From positions 3,094-67,093 of the forward strand of contig DASZUI010000056.1 of assembly GCA_035547675.1 (NCBI GenBank): a stretch of 64,000 nt of DNA, given 5' to 3'. Shown in pieces: positions 17,907 through 26,267 of this stretch (positions are counted from its first letter, which is position 1; every line of letters begins with the position of its first letter). The translations under genes were made by a program, and so were the position numbers. This DNA is from DASZTU01 sp035547675 (GTDB taxonomy: Bacteria; Pseudomonadota; Alphaproteobacteria; Rhizobiales; Devosiaceae). Under the pieces are notes generated by a model that was given only the letters and a program-made list of their open reading frames with translations, did no database searches and was not told where the DNA came from.

Positions 17907-18761
17907 TTACTGCTGCGGCTCGGAATCCGAGGCGGCGGGCACCGGCGGCGGCGCGACGAGCGCGTAGTTTGTCGACGGCTTGTAGGGCGGTTGCACCAGC
18001 TCGAACCGCGTCGTGCTGTCGAAATTATTGCGCTGGATCTGCTGCGTCTGGGGGTCGATGGCGACCTCGCCCTTGCGCCGCATGTAGCGGGCCTCCATCC
18101 GGAACTGGTCGCCGGTGGCCGCATCCGTCCCGGTGCATATCTCATGCACGAAAATGCCGCCGACCGGCTGCTCGCCATCGGCGGGCGGCAGCTCCTGGCA
18201 GTCGGGGTGCCAGCTTTGGTAGCGCGATTTGAGGCTGTCGGCGAGCTGGTAGGCGCCGCGCCGGTCGTGCAGCGAGGCCGTGTCATCCGTGATGATGCGG
18301 ATGCCCCGCGCTATGCCCTTGTCGTCCACCAGCACCGACAGGTCCACCGGATGCGCATAGACCGAGGTGCCGGCCGCTAGATAGCGGTATTCGAGCTCGA
18401 GCGCCTTGGCGATATAGGTCTGCTCGTCGTCATACTCGAAATGCACTTCGTGCAGTCCCGAACGCTCCGGCGGGCATTTGGCGAATTCGGAGAAATTCTT
18501 CAGCGGCAGCGACGGCGGCCCGCCATTGGAGCCGCACGAAACATTGACGATGTCGGCGTCCGGAATCTGCGACACGGGCGCGCCGAGCTTCACGTCCCAG
18601 ATCGTGAAGGGCGGCTCGACCGCCCCGAAATTGCTCATCGCCGGCGCCCGGCCCCCTGCGGCCGGGGCCTCCGGGGCCGCGGCGGGACCCTGCTGGGCGG
18701 CGGCCGCGGCCGGCAGGGCCGCTGCCGCGAGGGTCAGCAGAACCAGGCGCAGCCGGCTCAT
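17907..18761 (-). CDS. Conserved secreted protein of unrecognised family (copy 1)
   Basis: A 284-residue exported protein, not recognised as any named family. After a signal peptide (ending AAAAA, about residue 22) and an Ala/Pro-rich linker come blocks shared with the protein at 35253-36023: CGSNGGPPSLPL, AKCPPERSGLHEVHFEYDDE, VDDKGIARGIR and the tail pattern FDSTTRFEL. Five conserved-looking cysteines suggest disulfides. It starts inside the stop of the cytochrome gene (ATGA overlap), so it is made with cytochrome and quinoprotein. The pairing with quinoprotein modules at both loci implies a role in their periplasmic function. Confidence 0.75.
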   Translation of the reverse strand: MSRLRLVLLTLAAAALPAAAAAQQGPAAAPEAPAAGGRAPAMSNFGAVEPPFTIWDVKLGAPVSQIPDADIVNVSCGSNGGPPSLPLKNFSEFAKCPPERSGLHEVHFEYDDEQTYIAKALELEYRYLAAGTSVYAHPVDLSVLVDDKGIARGIRIITDDTASLHDRRGAYQLADSLKSRYQSWHPDCQELPPADGEQPVGGIFVHEICTGTDAATGDQFRMEARYMRRKGEVAIDPQTQQIQRNNFDSTTRFELVQPPYKPSTNYALVAPPPVPAASDSEPQQ

Positions 18762-19330
18762 TTGTAGCTGGCGCACTGGGTGGCGCCGGGCTTGAAATAT
18801 TCTTCGCACTCGGCCTTGGTGATCGGACCGCGGCCCTTCACCTTCTGCTCGACATAGCCGACCACGTTGATGATGTCCTGGTTGGAGATCAGATTGCCGG
18901 GCTGCGGCGCCTGGTCGGCGGAGAAATCGGCCTTGGTCTGCCCGAAGCAGCGCTTGTCCTGGTAGGCGAGCCGGTCGTGATAGGGCATGGGCGTGCCCGG
19001 AATGCCGCAGCTCACGATCTGGATCAGCGCATTCGTGTCGAGCTGGGTCTCGCGCAGATTGGCCGCCTGGCCCTGCGAGCGCGGGTCCTTGCCGGTTTCC
19101 CCGTCGCCGGGCCAGCCATGGCAGCGCGCGCAATTGGCGAGGGCCTGGAAGACGCGCTTGCCGCGGACGATATCGGGCGCCGTCGTGCCGGCCAGTTCGA
19201 CGGCGGGGGACTGCGTGGCATCCGTGCCGGCCGCGGCTGCGGCCGCTGGCGCGGCGTCCTGGGCCATTGCGGCTGAGCTCAGGCCCATGACGAGGACGGT
19301 GGCGATGGCGGCAAGGCGGTTCGGTTTCAT
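18758..19330 (-). CDS. Cytochrome c, partner of quinoprotein paralogue 2
   Basis: A 190-residue exported mono-haem cytochrome with CARCH at 67-71 and the same blocks as the 15220 protein (LRETQLDTNALIQIVSCGIPG, MPYHDRLAYQDKRC, GRGPITKAECEEYF). ATG at 19330 is preferred over an in-frame GTG at 19336 because GGAG lies 5 bases upstream of the ATG. It follows the quinoprotein gene and overlaps the start of the conserved secreted protein by four bases. Confidence 0.88.
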   Translation of the reverse strand: MKPNRLAAIATVLVMGLSSAAMAQDAAPAAAAAAGTDATQSPAVELAGTTAPDIVRGKRVFQALANCARCHGWPGDGETGKDPRSQGQAANLRETQLDTNALIQIVSCGIPGTPMPYHDRLAYQDKRCFGQTKADFSADQAPQPGNLISNQDIINVVGYVEQKVKGRGPITKAECEEYFKPGATQCASYK

Positions 19331-19352
19331 TCTCACTCCATTAAGTTGAAAG

Positions 19353-19378
19353 GCCTGCCGGGCCAGGGCCCGGCAGGC
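19353..19378 (-). promoter_or_regulatory. Intercistronic hairpin after quinoprotein gene 2
   Basis: Perfect 10-bp stem GCCTGCCGGG/CCCGGCAGGC (19353-19362 with 19369-19378) around loop CCAGGG. The stem is identical to that at 15817-15842 although the loop differs, which suggests that the stem itself is conserved after duplication of the module. Confidence 0.65.
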
Positions 19379-19404
19379 ACAACTCGGTCCGGACGTCTAA
19401 CGCT

Positions 19405-21198
19405 TTAGAGCGAGAAGACGTACAGCATATTGGCGTTCGGCTTGTTCTTGAGCTCCGGATACCCGAAGTCCGCAAGACCCGTGCCGCCGCCCATGATGGC
19501 AACATATTCCTTGCCGTTGATCGCGAAGATCGTGGGCGGGGCAAGGAAGGAATTGCCCATGTTGATGCTCCACTTCGGCTGCAGCGTCTTGCTGTCATAG
19601 GCAGCGAACGTGCCGTCGAGCTCGCCGGCCCAGAGCAGGCCGGGGGAGAGGCTCACGCCCGAATAGTTCGGGTAGGGCAGGTTCTGCTTGACGAGCTGCT
19701 TGCCGGTGGCGACGTCATAGGCGAACACCGAGCCGACAGTGCCGTTCGGGTTGGCATAGGCGCCGCCTTCGAAGGTGACGCCCGGCGTCACGGTCGGCGG
19801 CTTGGTTTCCGGCGTCACGTTCGAGCAACCCTCGATGCCGGCGCCATAGGCGATGCCGGTCGTGGGATCGACGGCCGACGGCCAGTAGTTGATGCCGCCC
19901 TGGATATTCGGGCACATATTGTTGACTTCGCCACCCTTGGCGGCCGTCACATAGGTCTGGATGTCCTTGCTCGGGTCGAACTCGACCGGCAGGCCGGTCT
20001 TGGGGTCGAGGCCCTTCGTCCAGTTCAGCTTGTTCACATAGGGCGTGCCCTGGATGAATTCGCCGTCGGTGCGGTCGATGGTGTAGAAGATGCCGTTACG
20101 GCCGAAGTGCGACAGCACCTTGCGGGTCTCGCCGTTCACCTTCACGTCGACGAGCTGCTGGGCGCCGATTTCGTCATAGTCGTGATAGTCGCCCGGCGTG
20201 TACTGGAAGTACCACTTCAGCTTGCCCGTATCGGCGTCGAGCGCCACGGTCGAGTTGGTATAGAGGTTGCGGCCCGGACGGTATTCGGGGTCGAACATCG
20301 GCACCGGGTTGCCCGTGCCGTAGTAGAGCGTATTGGTCGCCGGGTCATAGGCACCCGCCGCCCAGGAGGCGCCGCCGCCGGTCTTGTACGCCGTGTGGTT
20401 CGGGTCCTTCCAGGTGTCGCCGCCCGGCTGATCCGGCGCGGGAACGGTGTAGAAGCGCCAGAGTTCCTTGCCGGTCTTGGCGTCGAGCGCCGCGATGAAG
20501 CCGCGGGTCGCGCTATCGCCATTGGACTGGCCGACAATGATCTTGTCGCCCACCACCAGCGGCGGGCCGGTGAAGCCTTCGCCCGGATTGCTGGCTTCGT
20601 GCACGTCCCAGACCACCTGGCCCGTGGCGTCATCGAAGGCCATGACGTGGCCGTTGATGAGGTTGGTGATGACCTCGTTCTGGTACAGCGCCGGGCCGCG
20701 ATTGGCGAGCAGATTGCCCAGGCTCGGGTCCTTGTCGATGCCGGTATCGCCGATCCAGAGGATCTTGCCGGCCTTGCCCGACGTCGCATCGATCTTATAG
20801 GGCGTGCCCCACGCATCGGTGGCGTAGAGGAACCCGTCCTTGGCCAGCACAGTCCCCTCAAGGGCGCCGACGCCGAACGAGTCGGGCTCGAGCCCGCCAA
20901 GCGGAACCGCGAACGCCAGCTTCAGGCCGGAAACATTGTCCGGGGTGATTTCGTTGAGCGTCGAATAGCGGTTCGAGTTGTAGGTCTTGTTGTTGAGCAG
21001 CCAGTTGCCGGCTTCCGACGCATCGTTCGCGCCGGCCTTGGCAAGGCGCTCGGGCGTAACCGGATCGGCGGTGGTCGGCGCTGCAGTGGTCGAAGCCGCG
21101 GCTTCGACTGGCTTGGCGTCTGCATAGGCGTAGCCCGCCGCACCGGCGACAGCCGTCGCGAGCATCAGGCCACCGAGCCAAAGTTTGGACGTTTTCAT
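19405..21198 (-). CDS. PQQ-dependent alcohol dehydrogenase, lanthanide-type signature (paralogue 2)
   Basis: A 597-residue periplasmic quinoprotein; signal peptide ends near AYA (residue 26) and is followed by an Ala/Thr-rich linker. Catalytic Asp340 and the lanthanide-signature Asp342 are in HDYDE; metal-site Asp228 and Asn297 match paralogue 1. The vicinal disulfide is again absent (Gly-Asn before the LLANRG stretch). ATG at 21198 with GAGGGAG upstream. It is first of the run dehydrogenase, cytochrome, secreted protein, dehydrogenase, cytochrome. Strong similarity to the 15894 protein indicates local duplication. Confidence 0.9.
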   Translation of the reverse strand: MKTSKLWLGGLMLATAVAGAAGYAYADAKPVEAAASTTAAPTTADPVTPERLAKAGANDASEAGNWLLNNKTYNSNRYSTLNEITPDNVSGLKLAFAVPLGGLEPDSFGVGALEGTVLAKDGFLYATDAWGTPYKIDATSGKAGKILWIGDTGIDKDPSLGNLLANRGPALYQNEVITNLINGHVMAFDDATGQVVWDVHEASNPGEGFTGPPLVVGDKIIVGQSNGDSATRGFIAALDAKTGKELWRFYTVPAPDQPGGDTWKDPNHTAYKTGGGASWAAGAYDPATNTLYYGTGNPVPMFDPEYRPGRNLYTNSTVALDADTGKLKWYFQYTPGDYHDYDEIGAQQLVDVKVNGETRKVLSHFGRNGIFYTIDRTDGEFIQGTPYVNKLNWTKGLDPKTGLPVEFDPSKDIQTYVTAAKGGEVNNMCPNIQGGINYWPSAVDPTTGIAYGAGIEGCSNVTPETKPPTVTPGVTFEGGAYANPNGTVGSVFAYDVATGKQLVKQNLPYPNYSGVSLSPGLLWAGELDGTFAAYDSKTLQPKWSINMGNSFLAPPTIFAINGKEYVAIMGGGTGLADFGYPELKNKPNANMLYVFSL

Positions 21199-21355
21199 GG
21201 ACTCCCTCGAACATCCCAGTTGAGACGAGGCGAACCATGTCACCATTGCAACGCGGGTTAGCCAATTTTTCTCATAAGGATTCCCGAAGCGCTGCCTTGG
21301 CCCTTCGAAATGCCGGGCGACATGAGCAGGCTGTGGGCGCTCGGGCGTGGTCGGA

Positions 21356-22339
21356 TCAGCCGACCAGCGCGACTCCGTCGGCCTCGGTCGCCAGCATTTC
21401 CCGCGCATAGTCGGTGCGGCTGAATTCGACGATCCGGCGGAAGATATTGGCATAGGCCGGCAGCGTGTAGAGATGCTTGGGCATGCCCAGCACGATGTTG
21501 CGCGCCGGCACGTCGATGGGCACGATCCGCACCCGCTCGCGCGTCGTCGGCGACAGGCTGGGCAGCAGCGACAGCGGCGTGTGCGCGGTCGCGAGGTTCT
21601 CCGCCACCAGGTCGACGGCGGTGGCGTAGTTGCTGGCCGCGAAGGTCGGCGCCGCCCCCGGCAGCTTGTGCCGGTACCAGTCATCGCTCTGCACCCGCAG
21701 CGCGGGATTCGGTCCCACCTCGACGAAGTGCCGCAACGGCGCGGACAAATCCTTGACGTCGGCCTTGCCGGTCAGCGCCTGGTGGATTTCCGACAGCGGC
21801 ACCGAAGCCGGCACCACCCAGGCGAACGGGTCGTCGAAGAGATGCGCGACGTGGAACGAGTTGCGGTCGCCGTCGATCGCCTCCTCGCTCACCACGGCGT
21901 AATTGATCTGGTGCAGCCTGAGCTGCTCGACCAGTTCGAAGCTCGCCAGCGCCGAGCGCAGCTCGAACTTGATGAAGCCGGGCTGCTCGCTGGCGATTCG
22001 CCCCGCCACCGCCGCAAAGCGCCCGCGCAGCGTCGCCGTGACGCCCATGCGCACGAAGGCGCTGGAATGCACGAATCGGTGATTGTGCTCATCGACCGCA
22101 CCTTCGAGCCGCCGCAGCAGTTCCGCGCCCGACTTGAACCAATATTCGCCGGCGGGCGTCAGCCCGATCAGCCCGGTGCGATTGCGCTTGATGAGCGGCG
22201 AACCGAGGTTTTCCTCGAGCTTGGCCAGTTGCTGCGATATCGACGGCTGGGAGAGCCCGATGCGGCGCGACGCCTTGGTAATCGAACCGGCAACGACGAC
22301 CGCCTGGAAGATTTCCAGTTGTCTAAGCGTGATATCCAT
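21356..22339 (-). CDS. LysR-family transcriptional regulator
   Basis: A 327-residue LysR regulator: N-terminal winged helix (LRQLEIFQAVVVAGSITKASRRIGLSQPSISQQLAKLEE in parts), then an effector-binding domain. ATG at 22339 with AAGGGA upstream. It lies on the same strand and just upstream of quinoprotein paralogue 2, so it probably controls that operon; the co-inducer is unknown. The 157 bases between it and the dehydrogenase hold that operon's promoter, but no clear LysR box could be picked. Confidence 0.92.
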   Translation of the reverse strand: MDITLRQLEIFQAVVVAGSITKASRRIGLSQPSISQQLAKLEENLGSPLIKRNRTGLIGLTPAGEYWFKSGAELLRRLEGAVDEHNHRFVHSSAFVRMGVTATLRGRFAAVAGRIASEQPGFIKFELRSALASFELVEQLRLHQINYAVVSEEAIDGDRNSFHVAHLFDDPFAWVVPASVPLSEIHQALTGKADVKDLSAPLRHFVEVGPNPALRVQSDDWYRHKLPGAAPTFAASNYATAVDLVAENLATAHTPLSLLPSLSPTTRERVRIVPIDVPARNIVLGMPKHLYTLPAYANIFRRIVEFSRTDYAREMLATEADGVALVG

Positions 22340-22399
22340 AGACTATCCCTTATGCCCCGCCCCCGGCCGCGCCAAGTCCAGCGCGGTCAAAGACATCTG

Positions 22400-22423
22400 C
22401 GGAAGGGGGCCGAGCCCCTTCCG
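22400..22423 (-). terminator. Hairpin between cytochrome c and LysR genes
   Basis: A 9-bp stem (CGGAAGGGG/CCCCTTCCG on the plus strand) with a 6-base loop lies in the 119-base gap after the soluble cytochrome stop. There is no strong T run, so partial termination or 3'-end stabilisation is likely. Confidence 0.5.
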
Positions 22424-22458
22424 GTGTCTGTTGAAAGGCCCGAGGCCGTGGATATGGA

Positions 22459-22836
22459 TCAGCCGCCGGACTGGAGATAGGCGATGACGTTGTCCACGTC
22501 GGTCTGGTTGGACAGGCCGGCAAAGGTCATCTTGGTGCCGGGGACCTCGGTCTTCGGGCTCTGCAGGAACTTGGCCAGCAGCTCGGGCGTCCAGGCGGGA
22601 TTCTTCGTGCCGAAATCCTTCATCGCCGCCGAATAGGTGAAGCCGGCCGCGGTGCCGGGCTGGCGACCCACGACGCCGGTCAGCGCGGGGCCGATCTTGT
22701 TCGTGGCGTTCGGCCCGATATTGTGGCAGACGGCGCATTTGGCGAACACGGTCTTGCCGGCCGCCGCATCGCCTGCGGCCAGGCTCGGGCCGGCCGCCGC
22801 GACCAGGACCAGAGCTGCCAGTGCCAAACTCTTCAT
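22459..22836 (-). CDS. Soluble cytochrome c (class I, c2/c550 type)
   Basis: A 125-residue periplasmic cytochrome: signal peptide ending LAAG, haem site CAVCH at 34-38, and the probable Met ligand at 103 in PGTKMTFAGL. Length and pattern (VFAKCAVCHNIGPNATNKIGPALTG in parts) are those of class I cytochromes that shuttle electrons to terminal oxidases. Its location upstream of the LysR and quinoprotein genes suggests it takes electrons onward from the dedicated cytochromes; that is inference. Confidence 0.93.
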   Translation of the reverse strand: MKSLALAALVLVAAAGPSLAAGDAAAGKTVFAKCAVCHNIGPNATNKIGPALTGVVGRQPGTAAGFTYSAAMKDFGTKNPAWTPELLAKFLQSPKTEVPGTKMTFAGLSNQTDVDNVIAYLQSGG

Positions 22837-23037
22837 CTGAACTCTCCTGCTAGTGGAATAAGAGACTAGGAAGTCAGGCTGCGATTATCCCTCCGCGGTG
22901 ATTTTCGCAAGTCCACAACGTCGGCCCGCGCCGTTCCTGCCATGGGGAAAACCAATGCCATCAATTGGAATAGGTGATGGTGCCATCGTGCTAGCGATCC
23001 ACGGGATGCCGGCGGTGCCGGCACAAGAGGAGAAATC

Positions 23038-23820
23038 ATGTCGGTTGGCAGTTTGGCGATCGGTGCGCCAAGTGAAAGAAGCGATTATGCGCCGGTGCTT
23101 CGCTGGCTGCTGCTCAATTGTCTCGCAGCTTTAGGCCTTGTTGCGCTTTGGTATTTCGGATTGCTGCAATCGACCTTGGCGAGCGACAGGACTCATATTT
23201 CCTGGATCATCGGCGTGATCTTCGTATTGACCGCGCTGAATTGCCTTTACCATACGGCGCAAATTTCCCGCGATCTGGTCGCCTCGCGCAGGGTGCGGCA
23301 AATCATCCTGGAGCGCGGCGCGGACGGCCTGAGAATCGGCGGCGACGGAATCGTGATCGATAATGGCCAGCCGCTCGAGCGCTCCGTGCTCACGGCGCAT
23401 ATCTTCAACCTGCTCACCAAGGCGAATGTGCAGGGCGGCGTCCGCTTCGACCAGAGCCTGCTCCTTCGCGCGCTGGCCGACCGGCTGCGCAATCGCGAGC
23501 GGTTCGGCCTGTTCGTCACCGAAGCGCTGCTCCGCCTGGCGCTGCTCGGCACCGCCATCGGCTTCATCCTGATGCTGGTGCCCATCGCCAATCTCGACAG
23601 CTTCGATCCCGACAAGCTTCGGGGCGCCCTGTCGGGGATGACCGGCGGCATGTCGATCGCCCTGAGCGTCACCGTCACCGGCATCGCCAGCGCGCTCGTC
23701 CTGAAGTTCGAATTCTACCTGCTGGACGGCTCCATTGCCGACCTCTTCGATCTGGTCACCGAGACCTCCGAAATCTATGTGATGTCCGCGCTGGAGCGGC
23801 GCTCCAATGCACGACCCTAG
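23038..23820 (+). CDS. MotA/TolQ/ExbB-like proton-channel protein
   Basis: A 260-residue inner-membrane protein with hydrophobic segments near 20-42, 54-72, 165-185 and 200-222. The C-terminal half has the ExbB/TolQ/MotA pattern: LLGTAIGFILMLVP, then LSGMTGGMSIALSVTVTGI. ATG at 23038 follows AGAGGAGA. It overlaps the next gene by 14 bases. No tonB, tolA, flagellar or pal gene is nearby, so the driven partner is not a classical one. Confidence 0.82.
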   Translation: MSVGSLAIGAPSERSDYAPVLRWLLLNCLAALGLVALWYFGLLQSTLASDRTHISWIIGVIFVLTALNCLYHTAQISRDLVASRRVRQIILERGADGLRIGGDGIVIDNGQPLERSVLTAHIFNLLTKANVQGGVRFDQSLLLRALADRLRNRERFGLFVTEALLRLALLGTAIGFILMLVPIANLDSFDPDKLRGALSGMTGGMSIALSVTVTGIASALVLKFEFYLLDGSIADLFDLVTETSEIYVMSALERRSNARP

Positions 23821-24427
23821 CCTCTTCTCCGGGCAGGGCGACGACGGCACTTTCGTTCCGTTCACCGATATCCTGTTCAACGCCCTCCTGGGCTTCGCGG
23901 TGATGCTGTTCATCGCCTTCGCCCTCATTCGGCCCGACGCCAAGTCGGGCGATGTCGACGTCAAGGCGGAGTTCATCATCACCGTCACCTGGCCGGACAA
24001 CTGGCCGGACGATATCGACACCTATGTCGAGGATCCGCTGGGCAACATCGTCTGGTATCATCTGCCGCAAAAGGGCTTCATGTCGCTGGACCGCGACGAC
24101 CGGGGCAATTATCTCGATACCATCACGGTCAACGGCAAGGATGTTACCGATCCGCTGAACCAGGAAACCGTATCGATTCGCCGCAACGTGCCGGGCGAAT
24201 ATGTGGTGAACGTCTATCGCTTCACCGATCCGTCCGGCCAGCCGGTGCCGGTCACCATCAAGGTCGAGAAGATCAACCCCAAGGTGTCCGTCGTCTACTA
24301 CAATACCGTGACGCTCAATAAGAAGGGCGACGAAAAGACCGCGACCCGATTCACGATCGACGATGCCGGCAATGTGACCGGGCTCAACGATCGCCAGATT
24401 TCGCTGGTGCACGAGGTGCGCAAGTGA
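23807..24427 (+). CDS. ExbD/MotB-like single-pass membrane protein with large extracytoplasmic domain
   Basis: A 206-residue protein. Residues 18-42 (PFTDILFNALLGFAVMLFIA) form one transmembrane helix with Asp21 in the ExbD position (compare PFxDxxL in ExbD/TolR), the residue that carries protons in this family. The remaining 160 residues are a periplasmic beta-rich domain (TWPDNWPDDIDTYVEDPLGN, GEYVVNVYRF) resembling bacterial pre-peptidase-like domains rather than the usual TolR fold. It overlaps the ExbB-like gene and must be its partner. Confidence 0.75.
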   Translation: MHDPSLFSGQGDDGTFVPFTDILFNALLGFAVMLFIAFALIRPDAKSGDVDVKAEFIITVTWPDNWPDDIDTYVEDPLGNIVWYHLPQKGFMSLDRDDRGNYLDTITVNGKDVTDPLNQETVSIRRNVPGEYVVNVYRFTDPSGQPVPVTIKVEKINPKVSVVYYNTVTLNKKGDEKTATRFTIDDAGNVTGLNDRQISLVHEVRK

Positions 24428-24449
24428 GCCGGGCCGGGAGGAAGAACTG

Positions 24450-25106
24450 ATGCCACAGATCGCGCTTTTCGGCACGCTGGCCGTTTACCTGCTGCTGGCC
24501 GTGCTGTTGCTCAGTCTCAATATCCTGTCGCTGTGGCGCTGGTGGGTAAAGGCGGGAGCGATCATCGCGACGTGCCTCGTGGTGGTCGCGGCCTATTTCA
24601 CCATCACCGCCATGATCGGCTGGCCGACCTTCACGGCGCTGCCCAAGCGTTTCAACCTGGTCGCCAGCCGCATCGTCGAGCCGAACCGGCAGACGGGCGC
24701 CGATGGGCACATCTACCTCTGGGTGGAGGAGCTCAACGAGAACAATGTTCCCGTCACCGCGCCGCGCGGTTACGAGGTGCCCTATACCAGCAAGCTCGCC
24801 GACGACACGGCCCAGGCCCAGGGCAAGATCAACCAGGGCCAGTCGATCATGGGCCAGGCCGCCCCGGCCGACCAGCCGGCCGACGCTAATGCCAAGAAGA
24901 GCGTCCAGCAGCCGCCGGGCAGTCCCGCCAGCCAGAACAGCCAGCAGAACGGGCAGGGGGCCCTCACCAGCGGCGAAACCGCTGCGGCCGATACGATCGG
25001 CCAGGGCGCTCAGGTCAGCTTCTCCGATATGCCCGCCGTCACCCTGCCGGACAAGGCGGCGATCATCGTCCCCGACCTCAACAATCCGAACGGCAACGGC
25101 CAGTAG
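24450..25106 (+). CDS. Membrane protein of unknown function, third member of the ExbB/ExbD-like trio
   Basis: A 218-residue protein not recognised as a named family. Two transmembrane helices (about 5-25 and 33-55) are followed by a domain that includes RFNLVASRIVEPNRQTGADGHIYLWVEEL, then a Gln/Ala/Pro-rich low-complexity tail. It starts 22 bases after the ExbD-like gene, so all three form one operon. It might be the effector that the proton-driven pair moves. Confidence 0.6.
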   Translation: MPQIALFGTLAVYLLLAVLLLSLNILSLWRWWVKAGAIIATCLVVVAAYFTITAMIGWPTFTALPKRFNLVASRIVEPNRQTGADGHIYLWVEELNENNVPVTAPRGYEVPYTSKLADDTAQAQGKINQGQSIMGQAAPADQPADANAKKSVQQPPGSPASQNSQQNGQGALTSGETAAADTIGQGAQVSFSDMPAVTLPDKAAIIVPDLNNPNGNGQ

Positions 25107-25140
25107 CCGGCGAGCCCGAAGGTAAGGCGCAGGCTGCCAC

Positions 25141-25156
25141 CACCGCCAACGCTGGC
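25141..25156. terminator. Small hairpin between convergent genes
   Basis: CCGCCA-ACGC-TGGCGG gives a perfect 6-bp stem in the 78-base gap between the convergent trio and pseudoprotease genes. There is no T run, so a role as terminator is weakly supported. Confidence 0.3.
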
Positions 25157-25184
25157 GGCGGACAGCGGCGCATAGGCCCGCCGC

Positions 25185-26087
25185 CTATTGCAATTGCGGC
25201 TTCTTGAGGAAGGCCTCGCGATCCGCCGATTTGATGCGGACCCAGCTGTCGCGCCCGTCGCGCACGATGCGCATCGGCACGTCGGCGCCGGCGGGGCCGG
25301 CATCCCAGACCTTGCGGTAGAAATCGGCGAGCCCTTCGACCGCCCCGTCGCGCACATCGGAGATGATGTCGCCGCGCTGCATGCCCGCGCGCGCCGCCGG
25401 GCCGCCCTCGGCCACGCTCATGACCACCACCTCGCCATTGCTCTCGGCCGAGAAGATGCCGAGCCAGGGCCGCGGCGGCTTGTTCACCTGCCCGCGCGTC
25501 AGCAGATCGTCGAGGATCGGCGGCAGCAAATCGATCGGCACAACCATGTTGATGTCGGCGACGCTGCCGTTCTGCGCCATCTGCAGGCGCAATGAGCCGA
25601 TGCCCAGCAGCTTGCCCTCGGCATTGGTCAGCGCCGCGCCGCCCCAGGACGGATGGGCGGGCGCGATGAAGATCGCCTCGTCGAGAAGATATTCCCAATA
25701 GCCAGCGAATTCCTGCTTGGCGACGATGGTCGCCTCGATCGAACGGCCCGTGCCATCGGTGAAGGCGACGGGATCGCCCAGCTTGGCCTTGCCCGACTCG
25801 CCGAGCTCCAGGGCGGGCAGGTCGAGTTCGCCCAGCGCCCGCACCAGGCCGAAGCCCGTGTCCTGGTCGAAGGCGAGCGCATGGGCGGCGACGACGCGCT
25901 CGTCATGCGTGGTCAGCCACACTTCCTCGGCCTCGGTGATGAGATAGCCTATGGTCAGCACCAGCCCGTCGCCGATCACCACTCCGCTGCCTTCGCGGAG
26001 CGTGCCGAGCCCGGAGGCGGTAAAGGCGTCTTCGGGTATCTGCGCGCGGACGGCGACGATCGATCGCGAAATCGGTTCTCTGCTCAT
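25185..26087 (-). CDS. HtrA/Deg-like protein with PDZ domain, catalytic triad lost
   Basis: A 300-residue protein with an N-terminal trypsin-like (S1C) domain (about 25-200) and a PDZ domain (about 205-290, PWLGIFSAE...GGPAARAGMQRGDII). The usual catalytic His motif TNAHVV is replaced by TIGYLI, the Asp motif TDLA by TGFG, and the active-site NSGGP by SWGGA, so none of the three triad residues remains. No signal peptide is visible. ATG at 26087. It is convergent with the ExbB/ExbD-like trio. A binding or scaffolding role is more likely than proteolysis. Confidence 0.75.
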   Translation of the reverse strand: MSREPISRSIVAVRAQIPEDAFTASGLGTLREGSGVVIGDGLVLTIGYLITEAEEVWLTTHDERVVAAHALAFDQDTGFGLVRALGELDLPALELGESGKAKLGDPVAFTDGTGRSIEATIVAKQEFAGYWEYLLDEAIFIAPAHPSWGGAALTNAEGKLLGIGSLRLQMAQNGSVADINMVVPIDLLPPILDDLLTRGQVNKPPRPWLGIFSAESNGEVVVMSVAEGGPAARAGMQRGDIISDVRDGAVEGLADFYRKVWDAGPAGADVPMRIVRDGRDSWVRIKSADREAFLKKPQLQ

Positions 26088-26267
26088 TCTCAATCCCGGT
26101 ATTGGCGCCGGACGGGCCGGGAGGCGGCGCGAGCCGGCACAAGAAACAGGTATGAAACGGCGGCGGCCGCTGCAAGGTCCGTCCCGGTCAAAGCGCGCCT
26201 GGCAGCTTGCTCCGAATCTGCGCAGCCGGCAAAGCTGAACGGCAATATTGTTGGATTGGATGACGGC

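Noticed and set aside
21273..22355. A shared CATAAGG(G)AT string upstream of quinoprotein 2 and before the LysR gene, looking like a LysR box.
   Set aside because: Before the LysR gene it is simply the ribosome-binding site (AAGGGA), and one remaining copy is not evidence of an operator.
23038..25106. Possible Zorya-type phage defence system based on the MotA/MotB-like pair.
   Set aside because: No helicase, nuclease or other ZorC/ZorD/ZorE-like partner is present; the neighbour genes are a pseudoprotease and cytochrome genes. Kept only as an unknown proton-channel trio.
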